Source: Natronobeatus ordinarius (lineage in GTDB: Archaea > Halobacteriota > Halobacteria > Halobacteriales > Natrialbaceae). Taken from it: DNA of 64,000 nucleotides. Made by a program: the position numbers and the translations under genes. Below the pieces are notes generated by a model. That model did not search any database. It had not been told where the DNA came from and saw nothing but the letters and a program-made list of their open reading frames with translations. How positions within the stretch are numbered: the first letter of the stretch is position 1; every line of letters starts with the position of its first letter. The DNA lies in assembly GCF_024362485.1 (NCBI RefSeq), contig NZ_CP101456.1, positions 2,914,001-2,978,000 of the forward strand. The letters run 5' to 3'. This document shows positions 41,881-52,778 of the stretch, one piece after another.

Positions 41881-44800
41881 GGCGAGGTCCTGCTCGTCCT
41901 CGAGGACGACGAACGGCACCGTTCGCGTTTCCGCTTCGGCGTTGTCGGCGTCGGCAGTCACCGTCGCCGTGTACGTGTCGGGTGCGTCGATCACGCCCAC
42001 GTCGAAGCCGAAGCCCTCGCCGTCGCCCTCGAGTTCGCGGTCGTCGACCGTCTCGTCGAAGACGACGCCCTCGTCGTCGCCGGCAATCTCGAGGGCGACC
42101 TCGAGTCCCTCGGTCTCGACGCCTGCGAGTTCCTCGACCGGAATCACGACGGTGCCGTAGTCGTGACCGGCCGTCGCGTCGGGGAACTCGGCTGCAAAGT
42201 CGCCCACCTCGAGGACGGCTTCTCCGGGGACGCCCGCCGCGAACAGGCCGACTGTCACGTCCTCGACGAGAGTGGCGGTGACGACCCGGCGGTCGGTGTC
42301 GACGGTGGACTCCTCGATTTCGTGCCACGCCTCGCCGTCGTGGGCCCACAACGAGAGCGTCTCCTCGTCGAGGCTCCCGAGCTCCGCTTCGGTGTAGTGG
42401 ACCTCGAGGTCGAGCCAGCCGTCGGCTTCCAGCGGCTCGACGGCGACGTATCGGTCGAGGCTCACCACCCCATCCGGGCCGTCGGCCGGAGCCGTCGTCG
42501 GGAGGAAGGTGACTTCCTCACCCTCGGCGGAGACGACGTCGCCGTCTATCACCACGTCCTCGAACCGGACGTCGGCCTCGTCGTTGAACACGACTGCAGC
42601 GTATGTCACGTCGGTCAGGGTCGCGTTCTCGACCGCCCCATCAGACCGGTAGACGTTGAACCCCAGCGATCCACCGGTCATCGTGGCGTCCTCGAGGTGA
42701 AGGCCCGTCACGTCGACCAGGTGGATTCCGGTCAACCCCCCGTATACGTCGGCGTCAGAGACCGTGACGTCCTCGACCAGCTCGAGGGTGAGGCCGTTTC
42801 CGAACTCGTCGGTGGCCTCGGCGGAGACGTCCTCGAGGGTCGCGTCGCTGACGCCGCCGACGTAGAGCCCGGACGAGCCGACCGCGTCGGTGGCAGTCAC
42901 CTCGAGGGCCTCGCCGTGGACGACCATGATGCCGTTGGACTCGCCGATCGCGACGGTTCGATTCATCGTCGTCCCCGTCGCTTCGTGGAGGTAGATGCCC
43001 TGACCGGCGCTGTCGGCCGCGGTCACCTCCTCGAAGGTGTTTCCGACGCCGGTGGTCCCCTCGGGATCTCGCTCACCGGGGAACTCGAGGCCGCCAGAGA
43101 CGCCGATCTGCGTCCCCACGGTGACGAGATCGAAGACGTCGGTGTCGTTCGCCTCGATCATCGAGAGGCCCATCCTGACGTCGGTCACGTCGACCGCCGA
43201 CACCTCGAGTCCCTCGGTCCCGCGCAGTTCGATCCCGACGGTTCCGAGTGTCGGGTCGCCATCGGCGTCGGGGGTGCCGTAGACGTCGACGAACTCGAGG
43301 CCGCCGCCGGTGACGTTCTCGAAGGCGACACCGGTCTCCCAGCCGTCGACGGTCAACTCGCGGACGGTGACGTTCTCGAGTCCCTCCGCGCCGCCGTCGA
43401 CGGCGATGGCCGTCCGGTCGCCCGAGGCCGTCTCGTGGCTCAGCACGTGGTGGCCGCCCTCGAGGACGACGTCGCTCGCGGTGACCTCGAGACACCTCCC
43501 CTCATCGTCGGTCGTGAGGTTCCCCGCGAGTTCGTAGACGCCGGGGTCGTCGATCACCCGGCAGTCGGTGATCCCGTCTGGATCGACCAGTTCGAACGGC
43601 TCGCTCCGGATCGTCGGCTCGGCGTTCATCGCGTCGGCCGTCACTGTCGCCGTGTAGGTGTCCGCCTCGAGGATCGGCCCGACCTCGAACTCGACGGTTG
43701 CCTCCTCGCCGGTCAGTTCGAGCGTGTCGTTCGTCTCGACGAACGCCTCGCCCGTTTCGTCGCCGACGATCTCGAGGGTGACCTCGAGCCCCTCGGTCTC
43801 GACGCCTGCGAGTTCCTCGACCGGAATCTCGACGGGGGCGTAGTCGTGGCCGGCCGTCGCGTCGGGGAACTCGGCGGCGAAGTCGCCCACCTCGAGGACG
43901 GCCTCGTCCGGAGCGGTCGCCTCGACGGTCAGCGTCCCGGTCTGGTTTGCATCCTCGCTGAAGACGCCGAACTCGTAGGTGCCCGGCTCGAGTCCGGCTG
44001 GTTCGATCTCTGTGAACGCGACCGATTTGGTTTCACCACTCCCGAGCGAGACGGACTCGGTGGCGACGACGTCGCCGTCGACGCGGAGTTCGACCGGTTG
44101 CTCGCCAGCTTCCTCACCGATGTTGGTGACGGTCGCCGAGACGTCGAACGACTCGCCCGATTCGACCGTCAGGGCGTCGGGCTCGAGGTCGCTCACGTCG
44201 AAAACGGCCGGCTCTGGTGGTTCCTCGACGGTCAGCGTCCCGGTCTGGCTACTGTCGTCGCTGAAGACGCCGAACTCGTAGGAACCGGGCTCGAGGTCGG
44301 CCGTCGTCACGTCCGCGAACTCGACGAATTCGGTTTCGTCGCCGGCGAGTTCGACCGTCTGGGTGGCGACCGCACTGCCGTCGATGCGGAGTTCGACGAC
44401 CTGTTCGTCGAGTTCCTCGCCGACGTTCGTGACGGACGCCGAGACGTCGAGCGTCTCACCCTGTGCGACCGTCGGGGCGTCGGGCTCGAGGTCACTCACC
44501 TCGAACTGGGCCGGTTCTGGTGGCTCCTCGACCGTGAACGTCACCGATCGGGTGGTTTCGTTCACGGTCTCTGCGTCGGCGGTCACCGTCGCGGTGTACT
44601 CGTCGGTGGCGTTCAGCTGACCGACCGCGAAGGTGAACTCGTTGTGGGCACCCCAGATTGTTTCGTCGTCGATCGTCTCTTCGAACACCACGCCTTCGGT
44701 GACACCGGCCACCTCGAGTGTGATCTCGAACCCGTCAATGACCTGGTCCATCGTTTCGTCGACGGTAATCGTGACGGTGGCGTAGTCGTGGCCGGGTTCG

Positions 44801-47800
44801 CCGTCGGGGAACTGGTCGGCGAAGTCCTCGATCTCGAGGATCGTCTCGTAGACGGTCACCTCGGTCGTGGCGGCGTCGTCTGCGGTCTCGACGGTCACCT
44901 CGGCGGTGTCGCCGTCGTTCCATTCCGTCTCCCACTCGAGGACGACCGACTCGTTCGACTCCCCACCCTCGAGGGTGACGTCCGTCGCGTCCCGTTCGGT
45001 TCCCTCGAAGTCGAGCAGCCCCACGGTCTGGGTGCCCGGCTGGTCCCCCGCGTTGGTCACGTTCGCCGTGACGGTCAGGACCGCACCCGGGTCCACCGGC
45101 TCGTTCGTCTCCTCGATCGAGACGAGGAACTCCGCCGGCGCCTCGACCGTCAGGGTACCCGTCAGTTCGTCGTCGCCGGCCGCGTCGGCGACCGACACCG
45201 CGTACTCCTCGGCCTCGAGGTCGCCCGTGACGTTCTCGAAGCCGACCGTCTCGGTCTCGTCGGCGGCGAGCTCGTCGGTCGTCGCGTTCGCCTCGAATGC
45301 GTCGCCGAGTTCGAGCTCGATGGTGAACGAGCCAGCGACGTCCCCGGCGTTGGTGACGTCGACACTCACGTTCGCCTCGTCGCCTTCGGTGATCGTCGCC
45401 GTCTCACCCGATTCCGCGATCTCGAGGTCACTCAGCGCGGCCGTCGCGGGCTCGAGCGTCTCGAACGTCTCGCTCCGGGTCGTCGGCTCGGCGTTCGTCG
45501 CGTCGGCCGTCACCGTCGCCGTGTAGGTGTCCGCCTCGTCGATCTCGCCGACGTCGAACTCGAGGGTGGCTCCTTCGCCAGCCAGCTCGAGCGTGTCGTT
45601 CGTCTCAGTGAACACCGTTCCCGTTTCGTCACCGACGATTTCGAGGGTGACCGCGAGGTCGATCGAACCCTCGCCGGCGGTCTCCTCGATCGGAATCTCG
45701 ACGGTACCGTAGTCGTCGCCCGCCTCGCCGTCGGGGAACTGGTCGGCGAAGTCGCCGATCTCGAGGTCGGCGATCGGCGGCGTGGCGAACGCGCCGACCG
45801 TCGAACCATCCGTCACGTTCCCGATCACGACCCGTCGGTCGGCGTCGACGCTCGAGTCGGCAACCGGGCTCCACTCCTCGCCGTCGTGAGTCCACAGCGC
45901 GAGCGTCTCCTCGGCGGCGTCTTCCGGCAGGACGTCGGGGTCGTAGGAGAGTTCGAGGTCGCGCAGTTCGCCCGCGCCCGAGACGGTCACCTCGACGTAC
46001 CGCTCGGCCGAGTAGGTTTCCACAGTGTTGTCCGTGGGCGCCTCGGCGGGGGTGTCGGTCGCCTCGACGACGACGTTCTCGCCCTCGAACGAGAGGGTGA
46101 CGGGCTCGCCGACCGTCGCGTTCGCCGTCAGCGATTCGACGGTCGCGCCGGTCACGTCGCCCACCTCGAGCGCAGCCGAACTCGCGTCGTGCTCGACGGT
46201 GAGAGCAGCGACGGTCACGTTAGATTCGCTCCCGTCGTCGATGACGACGGCGGGCACACCGCCCGCGTCGGCCACCTCGAGCGCGTGATTGTCGCCGTCG
46301 AAGGCAACGTCAGACGCCGTGATCTCGAGGATCGTGCCGGGGCCCTCGAGGTCCGCGTGGAGACTGTACGTCCCCGATTCGTCGATCGTGATCGGTTCCT
46401 CGGCCGTGGCGGGAACGGCGCGGTCTTCCCAGGCGAGCGCCGGGTAGTCGTCGTCGACGAGCGTCCACGCCTCCTCGTACTCGAGGGGTGCGAAGACCGC
46501 CGGGGCGACGTCGACGAACTGGTCGGTCTCGAGGCCGGTCATGCCCTCGAGTTCGCCGCTTCCAATTCCCTCGTCCTGGCCGGTGGCGTCGACGTCCCAG
46601 TAGCCGTTGGTCATCTCGGGAGACGTCTGTGGGTTGCGACTGCCGACGAGCCCGCCACCGTCTTCGACCGCGCCGGTCGCGTAGACACCGGTTATCTCGC
46701 CCGAGGTAAAGTATCCGACGAAGCCGCCGGTACCGCCCCCGGAGACGGCTCCCTGCGCGTAGGAATTGTTCACGGAGCCACCGAACATGCGCCCGGCGAA
46801 TCCACCGACCCGGTTACCAGTCGCGGTGACGTCGGCGGTCGCGACGGAGTCGGTCACCTCGCCGCCGTGCACCCGGCCGGCGAAGCCGCCAACCTCACTG
46901 TCGCCGGAGACGTCGCCGGTCGAGACGGAGTCGGTGACCGTGCCGGAGGACGCCACCGCGCCGACGAGGCCGCCGACTTCGTCGATGCCGGTGACGGTCC
47001 CGGTCGCGGTCAGTTGCGTCGCCTCACCACTGAAGACACGGCCAACGGCGCCGCCGACCCACCGGTCACCGGTCACGTCGACGTCCGCGGACACCGCCTT
47101 CGCGTCGGTGTTGCGAAGCACGCCGACGGCCCCGCCCGTTTGCGTCCCGCCGGAGGCCGTGCCGGCTGCGGAGACGTGCCGGAAGTCACCGTCCACCTCG
47201 CCGGCCACCACTCCGGTGTTCCGATCGCCGGTGACGTTCCCGGTCGCGGTCACGTTCGTGATCGAGCCGTCCACCTCGCCGGCTACCAACCCGGTGTTAT
47301 CACCACCGGTGACGTTCCCGGTCACGGTCACGTTCGAGATCGAGCCCTCCTCGACGACTCCGACCAGCGCGCCGGTGTGTTCGTTGTCCTCAGCGTCGGG
47401 GTTGGACCAGACGTCGACGTCGAGCAGCGACACGTTGTGGATCTCGTGTCCAGCGCGTCCGTCGTCGAACACCGCGAACAGGCCGGTTGGTCCGTCACCG
47501 TCCGGGTCGTCGATGGTCAGTTCGGTGATCTCGTACCCGTTGCCGTCGAACGAGCCGGTGAAGGGCGCGTCCTCGTCCCCGATGGGCGCGAAGGCTGTGT
47601 GGTCGTTCATGTACGGCGAGCGCGCGGCGTCGATGTCGTTCGTCAGGACGTAGTGCGCGTCGAGTCCTGGCCCGTCCTCGTCGTCGCCGATGCACTGTAA
47701 CTGATCCAGCGTCCCGACCTCGTAGGCACCCTCGTCGGTCTGCTCGAAGTCGATCTCGGCACAGTCTAGCGACGTCGGGTGTGGCATGCCGACCTCCCAG

Positions 47801-50800
47801 AACAGCGCCGGGTAGTCGTCGGGGTCGGTCTGGGTGGCCCAGAAGGCACCGAAGCTGACGTTCATGTGTTCTTCGGCCGCCGTGCCGACCATCGCCGTCG
47901 TCTCGAGGCCGGTCGTGCCCTCGGGGGTGTTGGAATCCCCGTCGAAGCCGTCGTTCCCGACAGCGTCGTCCTGGCCGGTCGCGTTGACGTCCCAGTAGAC
48001 GTCGATGAACTCGACCTGGTTGCCGTCAGGGGTGAAATCGGCGACGCCGCCGCTCTCGTTCCCGGAGACGGGGCCCGCAGCATACGTGTTCTCGATGGTC
48101 GCGTCTACCACCCCGGAGACGATGCCCCCGCCATCGGAAGAAACCGTGACGGTAGCAGTGGTGTAGGAATCTCGAAGTTCAGACCCCTCGAACATTCTGG
48201 CAACCAGACCGCTGCTCTCTTGCTCTGCCTCGACGGATCCTGAAACCGACACCCACTCGACCGTCGCATCCTCTTTGAGAGCGTCGGCCAGTGGTGCATT
48301 GAATCGGGTTCCCGTAATGTCCACCTGTTCGAGACCGACAGCGGTGACAGTTCCATTGATCGTCGCAAACAGTCCCTGATGGCGCTCACTGCGGTCGATC
48401 GTCAGGTTCGAGATGACGTGGCCGTTCCCGTCGAACGTGCCCGTGAACCAATTGTCGCCCGTCCGGTCTTCACCGATCGGTTCGAAGCCCTCGCCGTCGT
48501 TCCAGTGGGCCGTGTCCGCGAGGTCGATGTCATTCATCAAGACGTAGTCGTCCTCGAGACTGCCGCTGGCGTTCTCGTGGCCGAGACACTGCAACTCCAT
48601 CGGCGTCCGGATCTCGAGGAAGCCGTCGCTGGCCTCGGCGTACTCGATGGCGTGACACGCCAACTCGAGGGAGTCGGGCGTCGGGGGCGCTTCCAGGCCG
48701 ACCATAGCAGGGTAGGGGTAAGACAGCGAGTCACCGTGCTCGACGGCCCAGTCGTCCTCGAAGTCGAGGTCCATCGCCTGCGTCGCGGAGACGCCAACCA
48801 TGTCGGGCGTGTGGAGGCCGGTGACGCCCTGATCGTCTCGCTCGCCGATTCCGTCGTCCAGCCCGGTCGCGTCGACGTCCCAGTAGGCGTTTTCGATGTC
48901 GGGTGAAGCGGTTGCTCCACCGGCGACGCCGCCCGCGTAATACGAGTCGCTGTCACCGTAGTCCGACGGGAGGGTGATCTCGCCAGCGGCGTAGACGTCG
49001 TTGAGTGCTCCCCGAGAGGCGTCGTGGGCACCGATGAATCCGCCGATAGCCCACTGGTCGCCCGTGAGATCGACCACCGCGGCCGAGCGTTCGATGGTGC
49101 CATCCCCCATCGTCTGCATTGCGAATCCGCCCATCGACCCTTGCGCGGTGATGGTTCCGGTGACGTACGAGTCGGTGATCGTCCCCTCGTGCCGGCCGAC
49201 GAAGCCGCCGACGTTCGTGTCCGCGGTGATGTCTACGTCCTCGAGTCCGACGCCGGTGATGGTCCCGTCGTTGCCGGTGTACTCGAACAGTCCACCGAGG
49301 TAGTTACCGTAGCCGTGTTCGGGCCGGTTCATCACGATGTTCGAGATGACGTGGCCGTCCCCGTCGAACGTACCGGTAAATGCGACGCCTTCGTCCTCAT
49401 CTCCGATCGGGTCGAAGCCCTTCGCGTCGTGCCAGGCTGTGGCATCCGAGGCGTCGATGTCGTCGATCAGGACGTAGTTCGCGTCCAGGCCCGGCCCTTC
49501 CTCGTCGTCGCCGACGCACTGTAACTGCTCGAGCGTCCCGACCTCGTAATAGCCGTCGTCATTTTGCACGAAGTCGACCTCGCTGCAGTCCGGTGCCTGA
49601 TACGCCGGCAGGTCGGCGGCCTCCCAGAACAGGATCGGGTAGTCGTCACCCTCCGGGAGGAACCATCGCGGCTCGGAGAGCAATTCCGTGTGCTCCTCGG
49701 CGTCTGCGCCGGTCAACTGCCAGGTCTCGAGACCGGTCGCGCCCTCAGGAGTAGTAGGTCCCTCGTTGTCCCCACCCACGTCTCCGACGGCGTGGTCCTG
49801 GCCGGTCGTGTTGACGTCCCAGTAGACGTTGGTGTACTCGGTATCGATGTCCAGGAAACCAACGACACCGCCGCTCTCGTTCCCGGAGATGGTACCCGCC
49901 GCGTAGGTGTTCTCGATGGTGACCTCGTCATCGGACGATGACTCCAGCATACCCGCGGCAACGCCTCCCGCCCAGTTGTTGTGGGCCGTGACGTCCACGG
50001 TGGAGGACGAATCACGCACCTCGGTGTCCGGGTACATGACGGCAACCAGGCCACCCACCTGTCGATTTGCCTCGACGGACCCCGAAGCCGACACGCCGTG
50101 GACCGCACCCCCTTCCTCGAGCACACCGACCAGCCCAGCAGTATTGCTCGAGCCTCCTGCAATGGCTACCTGTTCGAGTCCCACGTCGGAGATGGTACCG
50201 TTAGCCGCCACAAAGAGTGCGTTGAACTGACCGGTCCTGTCGATCGTCAGGTTCGAAATGGTGTGACCGTCGCCGTCGAACGTCCCCGTGAACGACTGGT
50301 CGTCTTCGCCTGGCTCTGCCCGGACACCGATCGGATCGAAGCCCTCGCCGTCGTTCCAGTGGGCCGTATCCGCGAGGTCGATGTCGTTCGTCAGGAGGTA
50401 GTCGTCATCGTAACTGGCACTCGAGTCCTCGTGGCCGATACACTGCAGCTCGATCGGGGTTCCGACCTCGAGGAGGACCTCGTACCCAAAGTCGCGGCTG
50501 CGATCGCGCTCGGTGTACTCGACGTCGGCACACACGGGTGCTCCTATCGTCTCGGGAGTCGGGGGCGCTTTCGGTTCGGTCGCGGCAGGGTACGGGTAGG
50601 ACAGGGTGTCGTCGTGCTCGACGGCCCACTCGTCCTCGAAGTCGAACTCGAGTTCGTAGGTCGCGGTGACGCCGACCATTGCGGGCGTGTGGAGGCCTGT
50701 GACGCCCTCGTCGTCATCGTCTCCGATTCCCTCGTCTACGCCCGTGGCAGCGACGTCCCAGTAGGCGTTTTCGACGGTGCCACCCGAATGCCACCCGATG

Positions 50801-52668
50801 AGTCCGCCCGCATAGTCTTCATCGTCGTCGCCGAAGTCATCCGGGAGATCGATCTCGCCAACCGCGTAGACGTCGCTGACTGTCCCACTGGAGTGACCCG
50901 CGAGGAACCCACCGTTCACTAGCCCATCAGTCTCGATGTCGACCGCCGCGAACGATCGTTCGAAGACAGCATCCTGCCCACTCGTCTCAAAACCGAACCC
51001 GCCAACGTCCTGTTCGGCAACGAGTTCCCCGGTGACGTACGAATCGGTGATCGTTCCCTCGTTTGTCCCGACGAATCCGCCGGCGGCTGCTTCCGCCGTC
51101 ACGCTGACGTTCTCGAGACCAACACGGGTAATGTTCCCTTCGGTGTATTCGAACAGTCCACCCACAGAGAAGCCGTCTGGCTGGTTCACGGTGAGGTCCG
51201 AGATCACGTGACCGTCGCCGTCGAACGTTCCCGTGAACAGTTCGGGGTCTTCGCCGGATCCTGGCTCTCCCCTAAAACCAATCGGCTCGAAGCCCGCCCC
51301 GTCGTTCCAGGCCGAGGTCGCCGAGGCGTCGATGTCGTTCGTCAACACGTAGTCCGCGTCGAGTCCCGGCCCCTCCTCATCGTCGCCGACACACTGTAAC
51401 TGCTCGAGCGTCCCGACCTCGTAATAGCCGTCGTCGTTTGCCTCGAACTCAACGTCGCTGCAGTCCGGCGCCTGATACGCCGGCAGGTCCGCGGCCTCCC
51501 AGAACAGGATCGGGTAGTCGTCACCCTCCGGGAGGAACCATTGCGGATGGGACAGCAAGGCCATGTGTTCCTCGGCGTCAGTGCCGGTCATCTGCCAGGT
51601 CTCGAGGCCGGTTCCGCCGTCGGAGTAGGTGATGCCCGAGGCCGTTTCGTCCCAGTAGCTGTCGACGATCGGTTCGGCGCTCTCGTCGGTCGCGACGAGG
51701 CCGCCGACGGTCCCGGTACCGTCGACCACGCCCGTCGCGTAGGAGGCCGTGATGACCGGGTCCCGCTGGTCGAAGTTCTCCCCGACGAGCCCGCCGACGT
51801 TCTCTTCACCCGTGACGGCACCGGTCGCGTACGAGGCCGAAATCTCCCCGTTGTTCACCCCGACGAGGCCACCGACCGTCTCCACGCCAGTGACGTCGCC
51901 CTCGGCGCCGGACGCGAAGACGGTGCCCTCCTCGCCGGTGACTGTTCCGACGAGCCCACCGGCGCGCTGGCCCGACTCGGCCGTCACCGTCGCGTTCGCG
52001 ACCGAGGCCGTGACGGTGCCGGTGCCGTCGAGACGGCCAACGATCCCGCCGACCTGCGTGCCGTAGTCGGCGCCGGTGTCGTGGCCGGTCGCCACCACCG
52101 ATCCCGTCACGGTCGCGTCCTCGACGTACCCGGCGCTCATCCCGGCCAGCCCGCCGACGTGCTCGCCGCCGGTGACGTCGGCGTCCTCGAGGGTGAGGTC
52201 GGTCACCGTGGCGCCGGTCCCGACGAGTCCGAACAGGCCGACGTTCTCGTCGTCGGGCCGGTCGATCGCGAGCCCCGAGATGGTGTGGCCGTCGCCGTCG
52301 AAGGTCCCGACGAAGCCCTCGTCCGTCGACTCGCCGACGGAGCCGAGGGTCGACGCGCCGATCGGCTCGAAGCCCGCCCCGTCGTTCCACCCCGCCGTCG
52401 CCGAGGCGTCGATGTCGTTCGTCAGGACGTAGTCCGCATCGAGGCCCGGCCCGTCCGCGTCGTCGCCGACACACTGTAACTGCTCGAGCGTCCCGACCTC
52501 GTAATACCCCTCGCTGTTCTGGTCGAGGTCGACCTCGCTACAGTCCGGTGCATCCGTCTCGGCGGCGACACCCCCGGTTGCCACCAGAAGCACTCCCCCA
52601 AGTCCCACGATGCAGATGAATAGCCACCGAGCCACGTGACCCGACGGAAACCGATCTGACTGATTCAT
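41590..52668 (-). CDS. giant secreted GLUG / beta-helix surface protein (3692 aa) with two dockerin-like modules
   Basis: One uninterrupted gene. It opens with a signal peptide (WLFICIVGLGGVLLVATGG). About residues 40-2000 hold six related GLUG modules of 300-365 residues, each starting with a Cys pair (CSEV... then QLQC) and containing DYVLTNDIDASA and GTFDGDGHVIS. A parallel beta-helix stretch follows (about 2100-2230), then four or more CARDB-like Ig domains (about 2290-3000; ADLEIGDFADQFPDGEAG type). A second NosD-like beta-helix comes next (about 3030-3400), with a final CARDB-like domain and two dockerin-like modules of about 43 residues. It is very acidic. The role is probably adhesion or a cell-surface coat, comparable in size class to other haloarchaeal giant surface proteins. 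The ATG at 52668 puts the signal first; 52689 is an alternative. Confidence 0.9.
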   Translation of the reverse strand: MNQSDRFPSGHVARWLFICIVGLGGVLLVATGGVAAETDAPDCSEVDLDQNSEGYYEVGTLEQLQCVGDDADGPGLDADYVLTNDIDASATAGWNDGAGFEPIGASTLGSVGESTDEGFVGTFDGDGHTISGLAIDRPDDENVGLFGLVGTGATVTDLTLEDADVTGGEHVGGLAGMSAGYVEDATVTGSVVATGHDTGADYGTQVGGIVGRLDGTGTVTASVANATVTAESGQRAGGLVGTVTGEEGTVFASGAEGDVTGVETVGGLVGVNNGEISASYATGAVTGEENVGGLVGENFDQRDPVITASYATGVVDGTGTVGGLVATDESAEPIVDSYWDETASGITYSDGGTGLETWQMTGTDAEEHMALLSHPQWFLPEGDDYPILFWEAADLPAYQAPDCSDVEFEANDDGYYEVGTLEQLQCVGDDEEGPGLDADYVLTNDIDASATSAWNDGAGFEPIGFRGEPGSGEDPELFTGTFDGDGHVISDLTVNQPDGFSVGGLFEYTEGNITRVGLENVSVTAEAAAGGFVGTNEGTITDSYVTGELVAEQDVGGFGFETSGQDAVFERSFAAVDIETDGLVNGGFLAGHSSGTVSDVYAVGEIDLPDDFGDDDEDYAGGLIGWHSGGTVENAYWDVAATGVDEGIGDDDDEGVTGLHTPAMVGVTATYELEFDFEDEWAVEHDDTLSYPYPAATEPKAPPTPETIGAPVCADVEYTERDRSRDFGYEVLLEVGTPIELQCIGHEDSSASYDDDYLLTNDIDLADTAHWNDGEGFDPIGVRAEPGEDDQSFTGTFDGDGHTISNLTIDRTGQFNALFVAANGTISDVGLEQVAIAGGSSNTAGLVGVLEEGGAVHGVSASGSVEANRQVGGLVAVMYPDTEVRDSSSTVDVTAHNNWAGGVAAGMLESSSDDEVTIENTYAAGTISGNESGGVVGFLDIDTEYTNVYWDVNTTGQDHAVGDVGGDNEGPTTPEGATGLETWQLTGADAEEHTELLSEPRWFLPEGDDYPILFWEAADLPAYQAPDCSEVDFVQNDDGYYEVGTLEQLQCVGDDEEGPGLDANYVLIDDIDASDATAWHDAKGFDPIGDEDEGVAFTGTFDGDGHVISNIVMNRPEHGYGNYLGGLFEYTGNDGTITGVGLEDVDITADTNVGGFVGRHEGTITDSYVTGTITAQGSMGGFAMQTMGDGTIERSAAVVDLTGDQWAIGGFIGAHDASRGALNDVYAAGEITLPSDYGDSDSYYAGGVAGGATASPDIENAYWDVDATGLDDGIGERDDQGVTGLHTPDMVGVSATQAMDLDFEDDWAVEHGDSLSYPYPAMVGLEAPPTPDSLELACHAIEYAEASDGFLEIRTPMELQCLGHENASGSLEDDYVLMNDIDLADTAHWNDGEGFEPIGEDRTGDNWFTGTFDGNGHVISNLTIDRSERHQGLFATINGTVTAVGLEQVDITGTRFNAPLADALKEDATVEWVSVSGSVEAEQESSGLVARMFEGSELRDSYTTATVTVSSDGGGIVSGVVDATIENTYAAGPVSGNESGGVADFTPDGNQVEFIDVYWDVNATGQDDAVGNDGFDGDSNTPEGTTGLETTAMVGTAAEEHMNVSFGAFWATQTDPDDYPALFWEVGMPHPTSLDCAEIDFEQTDEGAYEVGTLDQLQCIGDDEDGPGLDAHYVLTNDIDAARSPYMNDHTAFAPIGDEDAPFTGSFDGNGYEITELTIDDPDGDGPTGLFAVFDDGRAGHEIHNVSLLDVDVWSNPDAEDNEHTGALVGVVEEGSISNVTVTGNVTGGDNTGLVAGEVDGSITNVTATGNVTGDRNTGVVAGEVDGDFRHVSAAGTASGGTQTGGAVGVLRNTDAKAVSADVDVTGDRWVGGAVGRVFSGEATQLTATGTVTGIDEVGGLVGAVASSGTVTDSVSTGDVSGDSEVGGFAGRVHGGEVTDSVATADVTATGNRVGGFAGRMFGGSVNNSYAQGAVSGGGTGGFVGYFTSGEITGVYATGAVEDGGGLVGSRNPQTSPEMTNGYWDVDATGQDEGIGSGELEGMTGLETDQFVDVAPAVFAPLEYEEAWTLVDDDYPALAWEDRAVPATAEEPITIDESGTYSLHADLEGPGTILEITASDVAFDGDNHALEVADAGGVPAVVIDDGSESNVTVAALTVEHDASSAALEVGDVTGATVESLTANATVGEPVTLSFEGENVVVEATDTPAEAPTDNTVETYSAERYVEVTVSGAGELRDLELSYDPDVLPEDAAEETLALWTHDGEEWSPVADSSVDADRRVVIGNVTDGSTVGAFATPPIADLEIGDFADQFPDGEAGDDYGTVEIPIEETAGEGSIDLAVTLEIVGDETGTVFTETNDTLELAGEGATLEFDVGEIDEADTYTATVTADATNAEPTTRSETFETLEPATAALSDLEIAESGETATITEGDEANVSVDVTNAGDVAGSFTIELELGDAFEANATTDELAADETETVGFENVTGDLEAEEYAVSVADAAGDDELTGTLTVEAPAEFLVSIEETNEPVDPGAVLTVTANVTNAGDQPGTQTVGLLDFEGTERDATDVTLEGGESNESVVLEWETEWNDGDTAEVTVETADDAATTEVTVYETILEIEDFADQFPDGEPGHDYATVTITVDETMDQVIDGFEITLEVAGVTEGVVFEETIDDETIWGAHNEFTFAVGQLNATDEYTATVTADAETVNETTRSVTFTVEEPPEPAQFEVSDLEPDAPTVAQGETLDVSASVTNVGEELDEQVVELRIDGSAVATQTVELAGDETEFVEFADVTTADLEPGSYEFGVFSDDSSQTGTLTVEEPPEPAVFDVSDLEPDALTVESGESFDVSATVTNIGEEAGEQPVELRVDGDVVATESVSLGSGETKSVAFTEIEPAGLEPGTYEFGVFSEDANQTGTLTVEATAPDEAVLEVGDFAAEFPDATAGHDYAPVEIPVEELAGVETEGLEVTLEIVGDETGEAFVETNDTLELTGEEATVEFEVGPILEADTYTATVTADAMNAEPTIRSEPFELVDPDGITDCRVIDDPGVYELAGNLTTDDEGRCLEVTASDVVLEGGHHVLSHETASGDRTAIAVDGGAEGLENVTVRELTVDGWETGVAFENVTGGGLEFVDVYGTPDADGDPTLGTVGIELRGTEGLEVSAVDVTDVRMGLSMIEANDTDVFDLVTVGTQIGVSGGLEFPGERDPEGTTGVGNTFEEVTAADSAGQGIYLHEATGTTMNRTVAIGESNGIMVVHGEALEVTATDAVGSSGLYVGGVSDATLEDVSAEATDEFGNGLTLELVEDVTVSDADVYGGLTGIHLVDVTGLHLEDATMTGGSLGFNVYRSDGAVENATLTDVTYAAVVFNDEADVRFEDVVIDGDVVSAEGEEVTFLPTTAPADGPDGVVSLDRYVAVEPLEADGWLDLEVHYTEAELGSLDEETLSLWAHDGEAWHEIEESTVDTDRRVVTATLVEDVTVGLFAAGVPGEAVLEVGDFAAEFPDATAGHDYGTVVIPVEELAGVETEGLEVALEIAGDDEGVVFDETVDDRELEGDGEGFGFDVGVIDAPDTYTATVTADADNAEAETRTVPFVVLEDEQDLADYVNDDGVVDTDGLRAAIDDWRGGVIDTDLLRDVIDAWRSGEPVGSEPTLADYVDDDGVVDTDGLRRAIDDWRGGEIDTDLLWDVIDAWRSGEPAV

Positions 52669-52778
52669 GTACGGGGAATCGCCCGCCATCCCTTCAATCT
52701 TTTCATATCTGAAATCAAGAAATAAATTCTGCTCATCGAGTGAGTGGAACGCAGAACGTGAGAACACCAGCGGAAGGA

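Noticed and set aside
41504-42349. Upstream extension of the 1622-residue gene's open frame
   Set aside because: These codons are Arg-rich out-of-frame translation of the giant gene's 3' end and do not continue the protein's domain pattern.
41452-47700. Very long open frame (about 2082 codons) on the plus strand, opposite the giant surface gene
   Set aside because: In GC-rich DNA, long antisense frames are common. Composition is low-complexity Arg/Val/Asp without a signal or domain, and the minus-strand gene has clear domains.
12047-52668. PGF-CTERM sorting signal at the C-termini of the surface proteins
   Set aside because: None of the proteins ends in PGF plus a hydrophobic helix and a basic tail; all stop in the DW/AW module or another domain.
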